From Rhizoclosmatium globosum (lineage: Eukaryota > Chytridiomycota > Chytridiomycetes > Chytridiales > Chytriomycetaceae), in contig MCGO01000018.1 in the NCBI GenBank assembly GCA_002104985.1, forward strand, positions 62,001 through 126,000: a DNA stretch of 64,000 nucleotides, given 5' to 3'. The position numbers and the translations under genes are program-made. Position 1 is the first letter of the stretch, and each line of letters begins with the position of its first letter. This document shows, in pieces, positions 1 to 10,832 of this stretch. The notes below the pieces were generated by a model. The model was not told the DNA's origin, did no database searches, and worked only from the letters and a program-made list of their open reading frames with translations.

Positions 1-85
1 AGGGAGTCGACGACGAAAGCATTAAGTTTTATTACGAAGTATCCAACAAATAAATCAGCAAAGATAACCGAAAACCAAAATAAAT

Positions 86-549
86 TTAAGCCTCTTCTTC
101 CGCAGCGTACACAGTGTCAGAACTAACCGCGTGTCCATGCTGCAATTTGGCCTGCTTCTCCTTGATAAACTCAACAGCATCCAACTTTCTGTCAACAGCA
201 AGCGCAGTCTTGAGGTCAAGCTCTTGTTGATACAAGCTCGTCGTAGATTCTCTCACAGCATCACGAATCTCAGCGCGAGCGCGAGCAGCTGTCAACCTTC
301 TCATTAGTATCCCACACTTCAAAGAAACGCGTGTAAATAAGCAAAGAAAGACTCACCAGACACATCGTCTAAGCTTGCGTGTGCCTTTTCTCTCTTTTGG
401 TCAATGTTTTGTTGCTTGAGTTCTTGGGCTCTGTCTTCTTTGGCTTCCCATTGACGTAGCTCGGCGGCGAGGGTTGCAGCTTGTTCCGCGTCGAGAGACT
501 CGCGACGCTGGGATGCGGCATTGATACGGTCGTTGATTGTGGAATCCAT
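86..549 (-). CDS. Small coiled-coil protein, CFAP141-like axonemal candidate
   Basis: Two exons (549-357 and 288-86) give 131 residues. The intron has a GTGAGT donor, a CTAAT-type branch and a CAG acceptor, and the phases match (1+2). The protein is almost wholly charged helix, rich in Glu, Arg, Gln and Ala, with no membrane segment or signal peptide, and ends in an acidic AEEEA. The stretch LYQQELDLKTALAVDR near residues 90-105 resembles the C-terminal motif of CFAP141, a small protein in the lumen of axonemal doublet microtubules. By family knowledge it would bind inside flagellar doublets. The resemblance is short and remembered, so the function is an inference. The ATG at 549 is the first in frame after a TG repeat. 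It lies tail-to-head with the peroxidase gene on the same strand. Confidence 0.6.
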
Positions 550-555
550 ATTCTC

Positions 556-580
556 GTGTGTGTGTGTGTGTGTGTGTGTG
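556..580. repeat. (TG)n dinucleotide microsatellite
   Basis: About 12 uninterrupted TG units sit immediately upstream of the start codon of the small coiled-coil gene, in its 5' leader. It is a plain simple repeat and would be length-variable. Confidence 0.9.
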
Positions 581-826
581 TTTTTGTGGGGTTGTTTTTG
601 AAAGCGGGGTGGAATCAAAGGAAACGACAAGGCGTTGAATTTTTTGATCGTCTTTTTCGATCATGATGAGTCATGTGAGGAAACAATAACCTTGTTTCTT
701 TTTCCTTCTTCTTCTCCTTCTGGATGAAATATTGATTGTTTTTGTTTTTGGATATGGAGTTTGTTAAGAATAGGAGTTGTTTTACTGGAATCTCTACTAA
801 TGAACAGATCTAAGGCGGAAAAGACT

Positions 827-1776
827 TTAAGCAAAGAGAGCACGCAAGTTGATTTCAGCAGCCTTGGCGGCAAAAGCAACAGGTCCAACAGGATGCACAG
901 GTTTCTTGTATGATTCGGGAATCCGTTCCTCCAAAAACAGTGTCTCAATAACATCCACTGGCACTTTGTAACCGTCTAACATGATTGAAAGAAATATCCA
1001 TAAATTGTCAACAAAGTATAAAAAGCAATCACTCACCTCCCATCAATAGCAGCATAAAGCATGTCTCGCCAGTCACCAAGAAATGCTTCTTGAGCGAATA
1101 GAAAAACTCTGGATTTTTTGCCTTACACTCACTGTACCTCTTCTTTCTGTACTTCAGTAACTCGCCCATATGCAAGTACTTGCCATCAGCAGCCTGAGAC
1201 AACAAGACCTTGACCAACTCTGGCTGCACAGCAACAGCATCACCAAAATGAGCATCGTTCCTTGAGAGAGAAGAATCGTGTTCGATACGGTTGTGTTTGT
1301 TGAGATCAGAGAGATCAATAAACTCTTTCCCATCTTGGGTGACTTGGTGTTCAGATCGGACTCCGATGCCATCGTGGATTGTGTCCAGACTGTATGCCCC
1401 GTCGATTAACCTAAATAAGTGGTATTAGTAACAGTAATATAGTTGATTTGCATGTATGCGGATTGCGGAGTACGAAGTGCGGGGGTCAATTTGTTCTGGT
1501 ATGTATGTATGATGGAGAGACTCACCCGTCAGCCATCTTGTCACTTGCTCCAAACAAGTGCTGAACGGCCTTTGACATCATTTCTTTTGTAATGTTTCTG
1601 CCGTCACGGGGAAGGTAGCCCATGTTGGACAGGGCGTTCAAAGCGGGACAGGGCGATCGCAAATCACCCTCTTTTGGTGCTTCAAAGTGCCCTGGATTCG
1701 TGCCGTATCCTGTGAATGTCTTGAATTGGATGTGGATTAGGATTGAGATGGAACAATGCCAAGATGGGAGACGCAA
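827..1776 (-). CDS. Heme-thiolate peroxidase (chloroperoxidase/peroxygenase family)
   Basis: Three exons (1776-1526, 1410-1037, 975-827) encode about 257 residues with consistent phases (2, 1). Residues 42-44 are PCP, whose cysteine is the proximal heme ligand of this family, within KEGDLRSPCPALNALSNMGY. Residues 127-129 are EHD, the distal signature, followed by SSLSRND. Family members use peroxide to halogenate, oxidise or oxygenate substrates. The length matches the short fungal class (about 260 residues). Most secreted members carry a signal peptide; the first 25 residues here (MRLPSWHCSISILIHIQ...) are only weakly hydrophobic, so the start, or a missing 5' exon, is uncertain. The core family call is firm; the substrate and location are not known. 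It is divergently arranged with CHO2. Confidence 0.85.
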
Positions 1777-2110
1777 CTGTGTCTGACATTGAATTATGGT
1801 GAACTTCTTTCCCTCAGCATCCTTGACATTATGGGAGAAGAGTCACGCATGTTTTTAATTGCATCTAGGTAGTTTATCACTCGTTAAGGTCAGCAGGAAT
1901 ACAATGAACACGATTGTGTGAATTTGACCGACTTACGAGCAAACAATGGATCACCTTTCTTTAAATTCCTTGAACCTTCTCTTACACTTTAACCGATAAC
2001 TAATTGCAGTTACAATCTGGTTGATCAAGTTCCAGCACTTCACTTTCTCCTTCAAAGAAAGAAAGCAACAGAAACACCACCACCACCTCAGCCAACCAAC
2101 CAACGCGCAC
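1777..2110. other. Intergenic, shared divergent upstream region
   Basis: This 334-base region lies between the starts of the peroxidase (-) and CHO2 (+) genes, so it should hold both promoters. It shows CA/CAACC-rich runs near CHO2 and no clear TATA box or further gene. Confidence 0.6.
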
Positions 2111-5100
2111 ATGGATGCAAACCACCACCCACCACAACCACCTCCTTCACAAACAACAACAAACAACAACCAAAGCCAGTCCAAACTCGAAGCCCTCTTT
2201 TCACAGCGAAACAAGCTCCAGGAACCACTCGACTCATCGTCAATTTCAATGGTCACTGTGGGACGCACCCGCGACGGAAAAGGTGAACATTATTAATGCC
2301 ACTTAATAATAGCAGGTGGTGGTGCTAACAAGAACAACAACAACAATAACCATCGACAGTCTTTGCCCTGCCCAACGTGCATCCCCTTGTCCACTCTCTT
2401 CTGTTTCCTGCTGCTCTCTTTGACTGGGCCATCCTCGCTTCAATTGCCCTATCGCTCTCCCTCTTTCTGCTTGCTCCACTTCCAAAGGAGGCCTTTCTGG
2501 CTCTCTTTGTCTTTTGGCGTATCTCATACAATCTGCTTCTGGGCGCTCTCCTCCGCTTACAATCTGACTACAATATCCTTGTCCGATATGCGAAACGATA
2601 CGGATTTGGGCCTAATGCTGGGAAACGGAGGGGGCCTTGGCAATCTTGGCTGATTGGAGAGGTTTTGAAGAAACTGGAGTTGGACGATAAGGAGTTTAAT
2701 GTACGTTTGATTTAGTTTAATGGAATTTTGAGTGATTCTGAGTGAGATGATGGCCGAGAAGTGTTTGGTGAATATGGGCCCATGTCTGGTAGTGTCCGAG
2801 AGACATGGAAAGATACAAACTATCTGCGTTCAGGACATATCAAAATAGTCCATGAATACAGTTATGGATCACGAAAATATTGTTGGACTGAGGGAGCACA
2901 AAGCGATTACAAAGTCCCATCACACGTTATTAACAAAATATTATCAGACCCTTCCCGTCGAATTCACAACATGGATTCTCTTTCGCTCGTTCGTCGACAC
3001 TGTATTGGTGAACGATTTTCTGTCGCACACGCTCTTTGGAATAGCATACTTCAAACCTCCCGTATACGATGGGTCCGGTCCTGAACTATTTGGTATCGGA
3101 TGGCGAGACTGGCTCCGTTATTCTGCAGCCACACTACTCTTACTCATAAATTACGGAATCAAAATGGAAGGAAACCGCGTCGTTAGTGATTTTGCATGGT
3201 GTAAGTGATGTCATTTATCTTCATCTATTCTCAATTCTCAATCATCTTTTGCAATTCTCAATCATCTTTTGTAGACTGGGGCGACTTCTTCTTTTTCCAA
3301 GTCTCAGAACCTCCTCCAACTTCAGGAGCATCTTCAACAACCTCATCCTCGTCAAACCAAAACACAAATCCAACCGCAGAATCCTCCTCTTTTGAATTAG
3401 CTCCACACCCAATGTACTCTGTCGGATACATTGGATTCTATGCAACGGCGCTCATTGCAAAATCATACACTGTCTTTTTCGTTTCGCTTGGAGCTCATAT
3501 TTCTCAAATCCTCTTCTTCTTTTTCGTCGAGAGTCATCATTTTGAGCGAACATATGGAACAGGTGTGTCCGAAAGCACTTCAACAGAAGGTAAACTTTTC
3601 TTTCGTTTTGGCGATTTCTAGAAATCACTGATATCACATGTCATAGTCTTGCAATCCTTGTTTCGACGCGATTTGCTTATTTTTAAGAACTTTGACGCAT
3701 TTCGGAGTACGGACTTGTTGACAGTTTTAGTGTGGATCCTGACGTTAGTGAATGCAATGATTGTTGGACGTGTCGGCGAGGAGCATGAAAAGAATTGGAA
3801 AGTTTGGTATTTTGTAGGGTGAGTTTTTTGCACTTACAAAGGTTTTACCCTCTGACACCTCGTTTTAGACAAGCGCTGTTTTGGCGGGTTATGTTCAGCG
3901 GAGTCCTTGGTTATATTTTACATTTGCAGAGCAAGTATACGTTTTGGAGCCGACACTTTATCAAATTCGGTGAGACGTCATTTGATGCCTTCAGACACTG
4001 GAAAATGTGAGTATCAAGGAATCCCGTAGTATGTGATCTAAACCGAATATCAGCATTTACAACCTCTGCCAATCCATGACCTACATTTCTTTTTTCCTCT
4101 GTGCGTTCATGTTGTACAAACCACCAGAAGTATGGCTTGTTGGTAGCGTAATGCTCAAACACACTCTCGCAGTCGTAAGTTCTAGAGCCTCCAAAACACA
4201 CATCATTTACTTGCTCATATTCCCGCCCAGCTCCTCATTCTCCTCCACATATGGACAACCTTTTCAATCCACAAAACCCTCGGCGAATACGGCTGGTTCT
4301 TTGGCGACTTCTTCATCGACAGCCTCACAACCCCATCAAAGCAATCCACACACCCAACCTTAACCCAAGGACCCACATACACCGGTCTCTACCGTTTCCT
4401 CAACCACCCAAACGCATGGGCAGCAGCCGCAAGCGCATGGGGGATCACAGTCGTAACCGGAAGCCCGCACGTGTTGATGGTGACGGTGATTGGGCAGTTC
4501 CTCGGCTGGTGTTTTGTGTTTCTTGTTGAAGCCCCGCATATGAGGAGGAGGTATGGGGCACGGGTTCGGAGTGACGCGGAGGAAGTGTTTGATGTGGATG
4601 TGTATCGGCCTGGAGGGGCTGTTAGTCCGCGGTTTGGGAGTTTTGTGGGGTTGCGTGGGGGCAGGCGGAGGATTGGGGGTGGGGCTGGAGGGATTGGGAG
4701 TCGACGGGTTAGTGAAGGTGCTTTTAGTGCGTTTAGTCGGGTTGGGAGTGGTGCAGGTGGTGGTGGTGGGGGTGTAGTTGGATGGAATGGGCCGAGGTAT
4801 GGGTTTTCGTCTGAGGATGATCGGAGGGGAGGTAATGGTGGTGAGGATGATGATGAAGACCAAGGAATTATGATGAAGGGTGCTGCTGGTGGGTTGGCTG
4901 GGGGTCAGATGTCTGGTAATGTTGATGATGAAGATGGGTTTGTTGGAAGTGGATCTGATGGGGATGATGAAGATGATGTCGAGCCAAGGAGTACTGGTGG
5001 TGTGAGTATGAGTGGAAGGTCTTACTCGAATCCTCTTGGTCGGAATAACGCTGGTGCATCGAGTGCCGCTATTGATCGCATGTCTGCGTCTATGGACAGC

Positions 5101-6506
5101 TACATCCCACCTTCAATGTCCAAAAGTTATGACGGAGGGTCATCTGGGTTCTTGGCCAAGAACTTGAGCTCGGGAAGTCTCAAGAAGGTCAAGTCTCCAA
5201 TCGCGACGGCTGTTCAGGATGCTGTCAACAAGGCAAAGCCGCGAGTTGACAAGATTGTGAAAGGGGCGAGAAATATTGTTAAGTCGAATGTGGAAAAGTT
5301 TGCCGGGTGAGTGTAGTTTATTTACATGAAAATGTCGCTGATTTTGAGAAACAGTTCTCATTGGTCGCAGACTCAGCAGCTTCCTCGCCACTTGTACACA
5401 GTTACGATCCCTATTATAAGTTCATACCCAGTGTTTTCGAGCAGCACCAATACCCCACGATACCAGCTCGGAACACCAATCACAATCGATTTTACGTGTG
5501 TCCGTGAAACGTTGAAGAGAAGAGACTGGATTGGAATCTACCCTGTGGGAGAAAATCTATCAACTGAAGTCACAACATCAAAGTCCTACAGTCGCTGGAT
5601 GTTTCTCACTGCACAGGTTAAAACAGAGGATGATGATGCAACTACGCCCCTCATGACAAAGATTCCTGCAGGAATGATTGTTGATGACGAGAATAGCACT
5701 TTGAGTGGGCGGTCGACGCCACTTCCTTCGATTGATGAGCCTCGACAAACTCGAAGTGCTCGAAAGCGAACCATATCTCTCCCATTGGAACAGAAGCTGT
5801 TGTTTGGAAACACTGTCGTACAAGTTCGTCCCAGTGATGAAGATGAAGGGTTGCGTATTGTTTCTGGAAGTCTATGCTTCAGAAGAAGTAAAATCCCATG
5901 GCAAGTTGGGACGTATGAAGCACGATACCATTATGACGGCGGATATTCTGTTGTTGCCATCTCAAAGCCTTTTGAGATTGTTGCGGAATGTTTTCAATGG
6001 ATGGATGACGGAACCGGCAGTTTTGGAATCGATGGTGGGTTGGAAGCGAATGAGAAGGAGATTGAACGGATTGAAGTGTTTTTGCGGAGTCATGTGGAGC
6101 GATGTGTGGATATTGATGTCCGGAGAAACGAAGAGCCTCTTTTAGTGAATGAGGATATATTGTCGCGTGTTGTTATGGATGCATGGATTCCTGATTTGAG
6201 TAAGTTGTCTTTCTGGGTTGTTGAAATGGATCAAGCGTTTTTAACTATTGTTGACAGATCAATTTCGGTTGTACAAGGAGAATGTTGCGAAGCGTATTGT
6301 ATATGGGATCAAGCAGATGTTTGGGATTGATTTTTCGTGGCACGTTGTTGGCTACATGGGGACTGTGCGACTTCTGGCACGAAGAGTTGAGTATTTGTCA
6401 TCGACGTGATTCAGGGCTGACATGTCTTCACTAGATCTTTGAAGCTAAGCAGGCTTTGTCACCGTCGCCACCGCCACTTGTTGATGGATACTCTGAGACT
6501 TATTGA
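2111..6506 (+). CDS. CHO2: Phosphatidylethanolamine N-methyltransferase, CHO2 type
   Basis: Eleven exons (2111-2282, 2360-2700, 2948-3200, 3275-3589, 3647-3818, 3869-4006, 4054-4174, 4231-5306, 5355-6199, 6258-6385, 6435-6506) give 1210 residues with every splice phase consistent. CHO2 carries out the first S-adenosylmethionine-dependent methylation of phosphatidylethanolamine towards phosphatidylcholine in the ER. Diagnostic stretches are AWYWGDFFFF, APHPMYSVGYIGFYA, KNFDAFRSTD, RHFIKFGETSFDAFRHWK and LGEYGWFFGDFF, with many membrane helices. The C-terminal third holds the LGTPITIDF domain typical of fungal CHO2. Exon 8 adds a Gly/Asp/Ser-rich segment of about 230 residues (about 612-840), making the protein longer than the usual 850-1000. 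Intron 2 (2701-2947) is the least certain and could be two introns. Confidence 0.95.
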
Positions 6507-6533
6507 AGCTCTCATTTCTGTTCTTAATTGTGT

Positions 6534-6539
6534 AATAAA
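6534..6539 (+). terminator. AATAAA polyadenylation signal of CHO2
   Basis: AATAAA lies 28 bases after the CHO2 stop codon, in the right strand and place for 3' end formation. Confidence 0.6.
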
Positions 6540-6669
6540 GTCTAATTCGTAACGTTAAGTTGCAATGAAGGGCATTTCAAATGCAATGTGGGAAACAAGA
6601 GCACTCCAGAAAATGTTGGGACGACTATTCGAAATCATCCCAAAAAGAAGCTTCGCCTCCATCCGAAAC

Positions 6670-7686
6670 ATGAGCCTTACTCTCTACACTGTCGGAACTC
6701 CAAACGGCCAGAAGGTCTTAACAACTGAGGCGATATGCTGGAATTAAGCTTATTAACGCGAATGCTTGTAGGTCAGCATTGCCCTTGAAGAACTCAAGGC
6801 CCGCTACGGCTTTGACTACAAAACATACACAATCTCATTCGCCAAGAACGAGCAGAAGGAGGAATGGTTCCTCAAGTTGAGTCCCAGCTTTGTTCCCCCC
6901 AACTTATACCATCTAACTAAACTCAACATCCCTCTAAAAAAGGTTCAACCCAAATGGCCGAATCCCAACCATTGTTGACCACGCGCGCGGAGACTTCCCC
7001 GTTTTTGAGTCTGGCGCCATCCTTCTCTACCTTGCTGAGCACTACGACCCAGACCACATCCTCCTCTCCGCCGATGCCAACAAGAAGTCTGAGGCAATTC
7101 AGTGGCTCATGTGGCAGATGGGTGGGCTCGGTCCAATGCAGGGCCAGGCAAATCACTTCAACCGATATGCTCCAGAGAAGATTCCTTACGGTATCAAGAG
7201 ATACCAGGACGAGACTGCTCGTTTGTACAGGTTTGTTTGTATAAAGTGATTCGGGCGTATTTCTAATATGTCGTCAGTGTGATGGAACGTCAGCTCTCTG
7301 ATGGCAGAGAATACCTTGTTGGAGAGTATTCCATCGCGGATATCGCTTGTAAGTTTTTATTATATCTACTCGGTTCCTGACTAGTACGTCTTTGCAGGTT
7401 TCGGTTGGGTTGCTGCCCACGAATGGGCAACCGACAAGGACTTGTCTGAATACCCTCTTTTGAATGCTTGGTTGCACCGTTTGGCCAAGAAGCCAACTGT
7501 GATTGCTGGAATGAGTAAGTGAATCGCTCCTATCTTGAGTGGAATTCTGATAGCTACAAATTCGCAGACGTCCCAACCAAGAACGACTTGATTGCGAATG
7601 ACTTCAAGATTCAATTGAGTAAGGAGGAGCAAGAAAAGAGAGCTGCGGAAGCGCGTGACTGGATCTTGAAGAATAATCAAAAGTAG
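6670..7686 (+). CDS. Glutathione S-transferase, Ure2/YfcG-like (copy 1)
   Basis: Six exons (6670-6714, 6772-6875, 6943-7230, 7278-7348, 7398-7514, 7568-7686) give 247 residues. The N-terminal thioredoxin-like fold starts [12 protein letters not shown], the TPNG motif of Ure2/nu-class GSTs, then [11 protein letters not shown] and [15 protein letters not shown], the gamma-glutamyl-binding part. The C-terminal helical domain has [16 protein letters not shown] and [11 protein letters not shown]. Family members bind glutathione and act as transferases or disulfide reductases. In-frame ATGs upstream (6565, 6586) would add a basic, Arg-rich, poorly acidic leader (KMLGRLFEIIPKRSFASIR) that looks like a mitochondrial presequence, so two start choices are possible. 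It is a paralogue of the gene at 9776. Confidence 0.92.
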
Positions 7687-8019
7687 GGATTCTTCATGTA
7701 TCCTGAAACTCTCCTTCTGAAGCCCTGACAGTAGCTCACACCTACGCAATAAAAGTGTATTGTAGTTTGTGAATTTGTGAAACACACATGTATAAACATC
7801 AAACTGAAACACTGATTTCCAAAGAAACCAACTCATGTACATTTGAAAGTACGATGAATCGCGGGAGGTTGGGGGTAATGAATATTGTTCTGACAAGTCG
7901 ATTCAAAAACAGTTACAAGCTGACACGTCGTCTAGCGTCGTCTTAAGATGAGATTTATTGGAAAGGTGCAGCCAAGCAAATGAGCAAATAAGCAGATCGA
8001 CCAATGAATCAACATGTTT
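7687..8019. other. Intergenic, convergent 3' ends
   Basis: This 333-base gap separates the 3' ends of the first GST gene (+) and the RBR ligase gene (-). It holds the AATAAA at 7748; no gene is supported. Confidence 0.7.
7748..7753 (+). terminator. AATAAA polyadenylation signal of first GST gene
   Basis: AATAAA lies about 60 bases downstream of the stop codon at 7686, on the coding strand. Confidence 0.55.
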
Positions 8020-9615
8020 TCAACATCCCAAATCAAACTTATGACGTTCCAAATCTGCTTCCCTTTGAAACGTGCGACCACAACAATGGTACACTTCGTG
8101 AGTATTTGTGTAAGACTGATGCATATCTAAAGCAGCAAGAGAACCAAAAATGCGATGGCAATAATGACATTGATTGTGTTGAAGGAACCGTGTGAGCCAA
8201 TTTGGAAGTCCTTTTAAACCTCTGTTCGACAATCCTATTTGTCGTCCTCTTTGACCAAATGCAACTTGCCCTCTGGGAGCTTCCTGAAGAGGTTCCGCGA
8301 TTAATGGTAAATGAAACTCTGGGCCTTCGATTGGCACTTCAAATAAGTCACAACCACAGCCGGCTTGACCGTGAGGGTTGTTTACAGAAACAGTTGTCGT
8401 ACTTCTGTATTCCTTGTTGCATTTCCAGCAAAACTCGCATTTACAATGACACCTTATTTGTTTTAGAGTCAGTCTTTTGCGTCAACCCATTTCACTGAAA
8501 CTCACACAACGTGATTACATCCATCCACCTTATCAATCGGAGAATGGCACTTTGGACAACGCGTCCACTTTTCTCTTTTGATCATCAAGTGTATTTCCAA
8601 GTCCTCCTTACAACGCTCATCGAGGGGAAGGTTTTGGAATTGCGCACAAGACATTCCCTTGTGCCAAAGTACGTCACACACCACACATACAGACTCAGAA
8701 CAAGTCAAACAAATTTCTGGATAATTCTCGTACAAAATTCTCAAGCTTTCCTTGTCAGCACCCAAATCCATCACAGCACTACATTTCTTGTTGGGACAGA
8801 AAAACTTATTGACGATTGAGAATTCGAGAAGCTTTGTCTCGTACGTAGTCAGTGCATCACTTTGCAAGTATTTACACGCGATCGAAGGAGTGATCTCAAT
8901 GGAACAGCCAACAGCTGCACAGGATATTGGGAACGACGAGTTACCGACTTTTGAGGCGATATAAGACTTGAAGCAAAGGAGGCAGTAAATATGGCTGCAT
9001 TGTGGAATATAAAGCCCTTCTTTGTAGGTTGTAGAAGAAGACGACGCCGCTCTGTAGAAAACGACAGGGTCGAAACAACAAATACATTCAGGGGCAAGTG
9101 GACCAAGCTCCGCAACCACCTCAGGATCTTCGATATCTGATTCTGGTATCAGTTCAGCGCGTTGTTTTCCTTTATCGATTCGTGGTGGTGGGTATTCTAA
9201 AGGTAAAGCCAAGTTGATGACTGAAGCTTGTTCGGTATCCGTGGTTTCATACTCTGAATAATCGCCCGCATTACATCTTTCAGCTGACAAACAAATGCAA
9301 GACGGTGGCGAAGGCAACAAACAAATAAAGTGACTCACCTCCAACAACTTTCGCTTCCAACGACTCCAACTCCGCACGCCAGAATTCCAATTCTTCTAGG
9401 AGAGGATCCACGCTTTCGTCCACTTGCACAAGTGTATTTTCGCTTGAGGTTTCAGGTTCTGTTAGAAACGAGAGCGCCAACGTTTGCGATGCTTCAAAAT
9501 CGAGAACGGATTCCAAATCTTTTATGAGTACACGAATTGATTCGATTCTATCATAATTTTCTTGACCGCGATTTTGTTCGTCGTGTCGAGGTGGTGCAGT
9601 ATTTGGTGTGGTCAT
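8020..9615 (-). CDS. RBR-type E3 ubiquitin ligase with C-terminal C2H2-like fingers
   Basis: Three exons (9615-9339, 9283-8506, 8452-8020) encode 495 residues; introns are 55 and 53 nt and phases agree. RING1 begins at ECICCFDP (about 158-165) with CSHIYCLLC, the IBR has FCPNKKC...CLTCSESVCVVC, and RING2 reads RCPKCHSP then DGCNHVVCHCKCEFCWKC, made continuous by the second splice. In RBR ligases ubiquitin passes from E2 to the RING2 cysteine, here the Cys of GCNHVV (about 348). The N-terminus is acidic and helical (LLEELEFWRAELESLE). The C-terminus adds a C2H2-like finger (CHYCHRIFGSLAALDMHQSY, then His) and a second half finger (YHCCGRTF...ERHKFDLGC), unusual for a fungal RBR. The target is unknown. 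Confidence 0.93.
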
Positions 9616-9728
9616 TACTAGTAAGGTCAAGAGTTTAAATGCGAAATTTGTTTGCTTGATGAATTTATAATCGAATTTGTCGAAATGGCATGACAGTGAA
9701 TTTCGAATCGATTTGAAATAGCGACGTT

Positions 9729-9735
9729 TATAAAA
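9729..9735 (+). promoter_or_regulatory. TATA box of second GST gene
   Basis: TATAAAA sits 41 bases before the start codon at 9776, in a suitable position for a core promoter. Confidence 0.5.
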
Positions 9736-9775
9736 GCAGACAGGGAGCCCGTCCACTTTCAACGAAAACCCAACT

Positions 9776-10705
9776 ATGATCACTCTCTACGTCGTCGGTG
9801 TGTACTTCTTCACGTAATACTGATAACGCAAACTCATTGCTGCAACAGGCACCCCAAACGGTCAAAAGCCTACCATTGCGCTCAATGAGCTCAAGGCCCA
9901 CTACGGCCTCGAATTTGAGATTTATCCAATCTCATTCGCCAAGAACGAACAGAAAGAAGAATGGTTCCTCAAGTTGAGTATCTCCTTCATTGAATCCACC
10001 TCTGCTGTCAAACTGTCAAACTGACAAATCAACTGGTTCTTCAGGATCAACCCGAACGGCCGCATCCCCGCCATCATCGACCACAACCGAAACGACTTTG
10101 CCGTCTTTGAATCCGCCGCGATCCTTCTCTACCTCACTGAGCACTACGATCCAGACCACATCATCTTCCCAACCGATTCAAACGAACGCTCTGAAGTAAT
10201 CCAATGGCTCATGTGGCAAATGGGCGGTCTCGGACCAATGCAGGGACAGGCGGGTCACTTCAACGGCCTCAAGGACCAGATTCCATATGCTATCAACAGA
10301 TACAACGAGGAAACCCGTCGTTTGTACTCTGTTCTTGAGCGTCACTTGTCTGAAGGACGTGAATGGCTTGCTGCCGGACGATACACGATTGCCGATATTA
10401 ATTCGTTTGGATGGGCGGCAGCACATGAGCTTTCGACTGCTGGGAAGGTTACTATGGATGAGTTTCCAAATGTGAAGGCGTGGTTGGTTCGTGTGGCTGA
10501 ACGCAAGGCTGTTCGCGAGACGTTTGAGTTCTTTGGGAATAAGTTGATTGAGAACGATTTCCATCGCCCGGCTCCGGTTGCTCCAGCTGCTCCTGCTGAG
10601 GCTAAGTGGATCAAGACTACTACCACTAAAACTGTTACAACAACTGATAAGGATGGAAAGAAGTCTGTTGTAGAGTCTGTGAGTACTACATATAAGGCTG
10701 TCTAA
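9776..10705 (+). CDS. Glutathione S-transferase, Ure2/YfcG-like (copy 2)
   Basis: Three exons (9776-9797, 9849-9972, 10045-10705) encode 268 residues. It shares [32 protein letters not shown] and [16 protein letters not shown] with the gene at 6670, including the splice site inside the FLK lysine codon, so the two arose by duplication; this copy has lost, or never gained, the later introns. The paralogues differ in the C-terminal tail: copy 2 ends in a 35-residue Thr/Lys-rich extension (WIKTTTTKTVTTTDKDGKK) not present in copy 1. It should bind glutathione in the cytosol. Its start is 160 bases upstream of the divergent RBR ligase start. Confidence 0.93.
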
Positions 10706-10832
10706 TTCATATGAATAGAGCATAAAAATCACAAATAAATCGAGTAATATCCATTGAAAATCTCTTGAAAATCAGCCCAACCCCACACCACACCATCCAG
10801 CATCCAATACCCACAATAACATCGCGTATAAG

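Noticed and set aside
2761..3084. 107-codon frame MFGEYGPMSG...
   Set aside because: Its first part falls in CHO2 intron 2 and the rest is a shadow of exon 3.
4360..4863. Long minus-strand open frame (167 codons) rich in Pro and Thr
   Set aside because: It is antisense to CHO2 exon 8, whose biased Gly/Asp codons leave the opposite strand open; no start context or domain.
7381..7896. 171-codon minus-strand open frame
   Set aside because: Antisense to the exons and 3' flank of the first GST gene; it shows no family motif.
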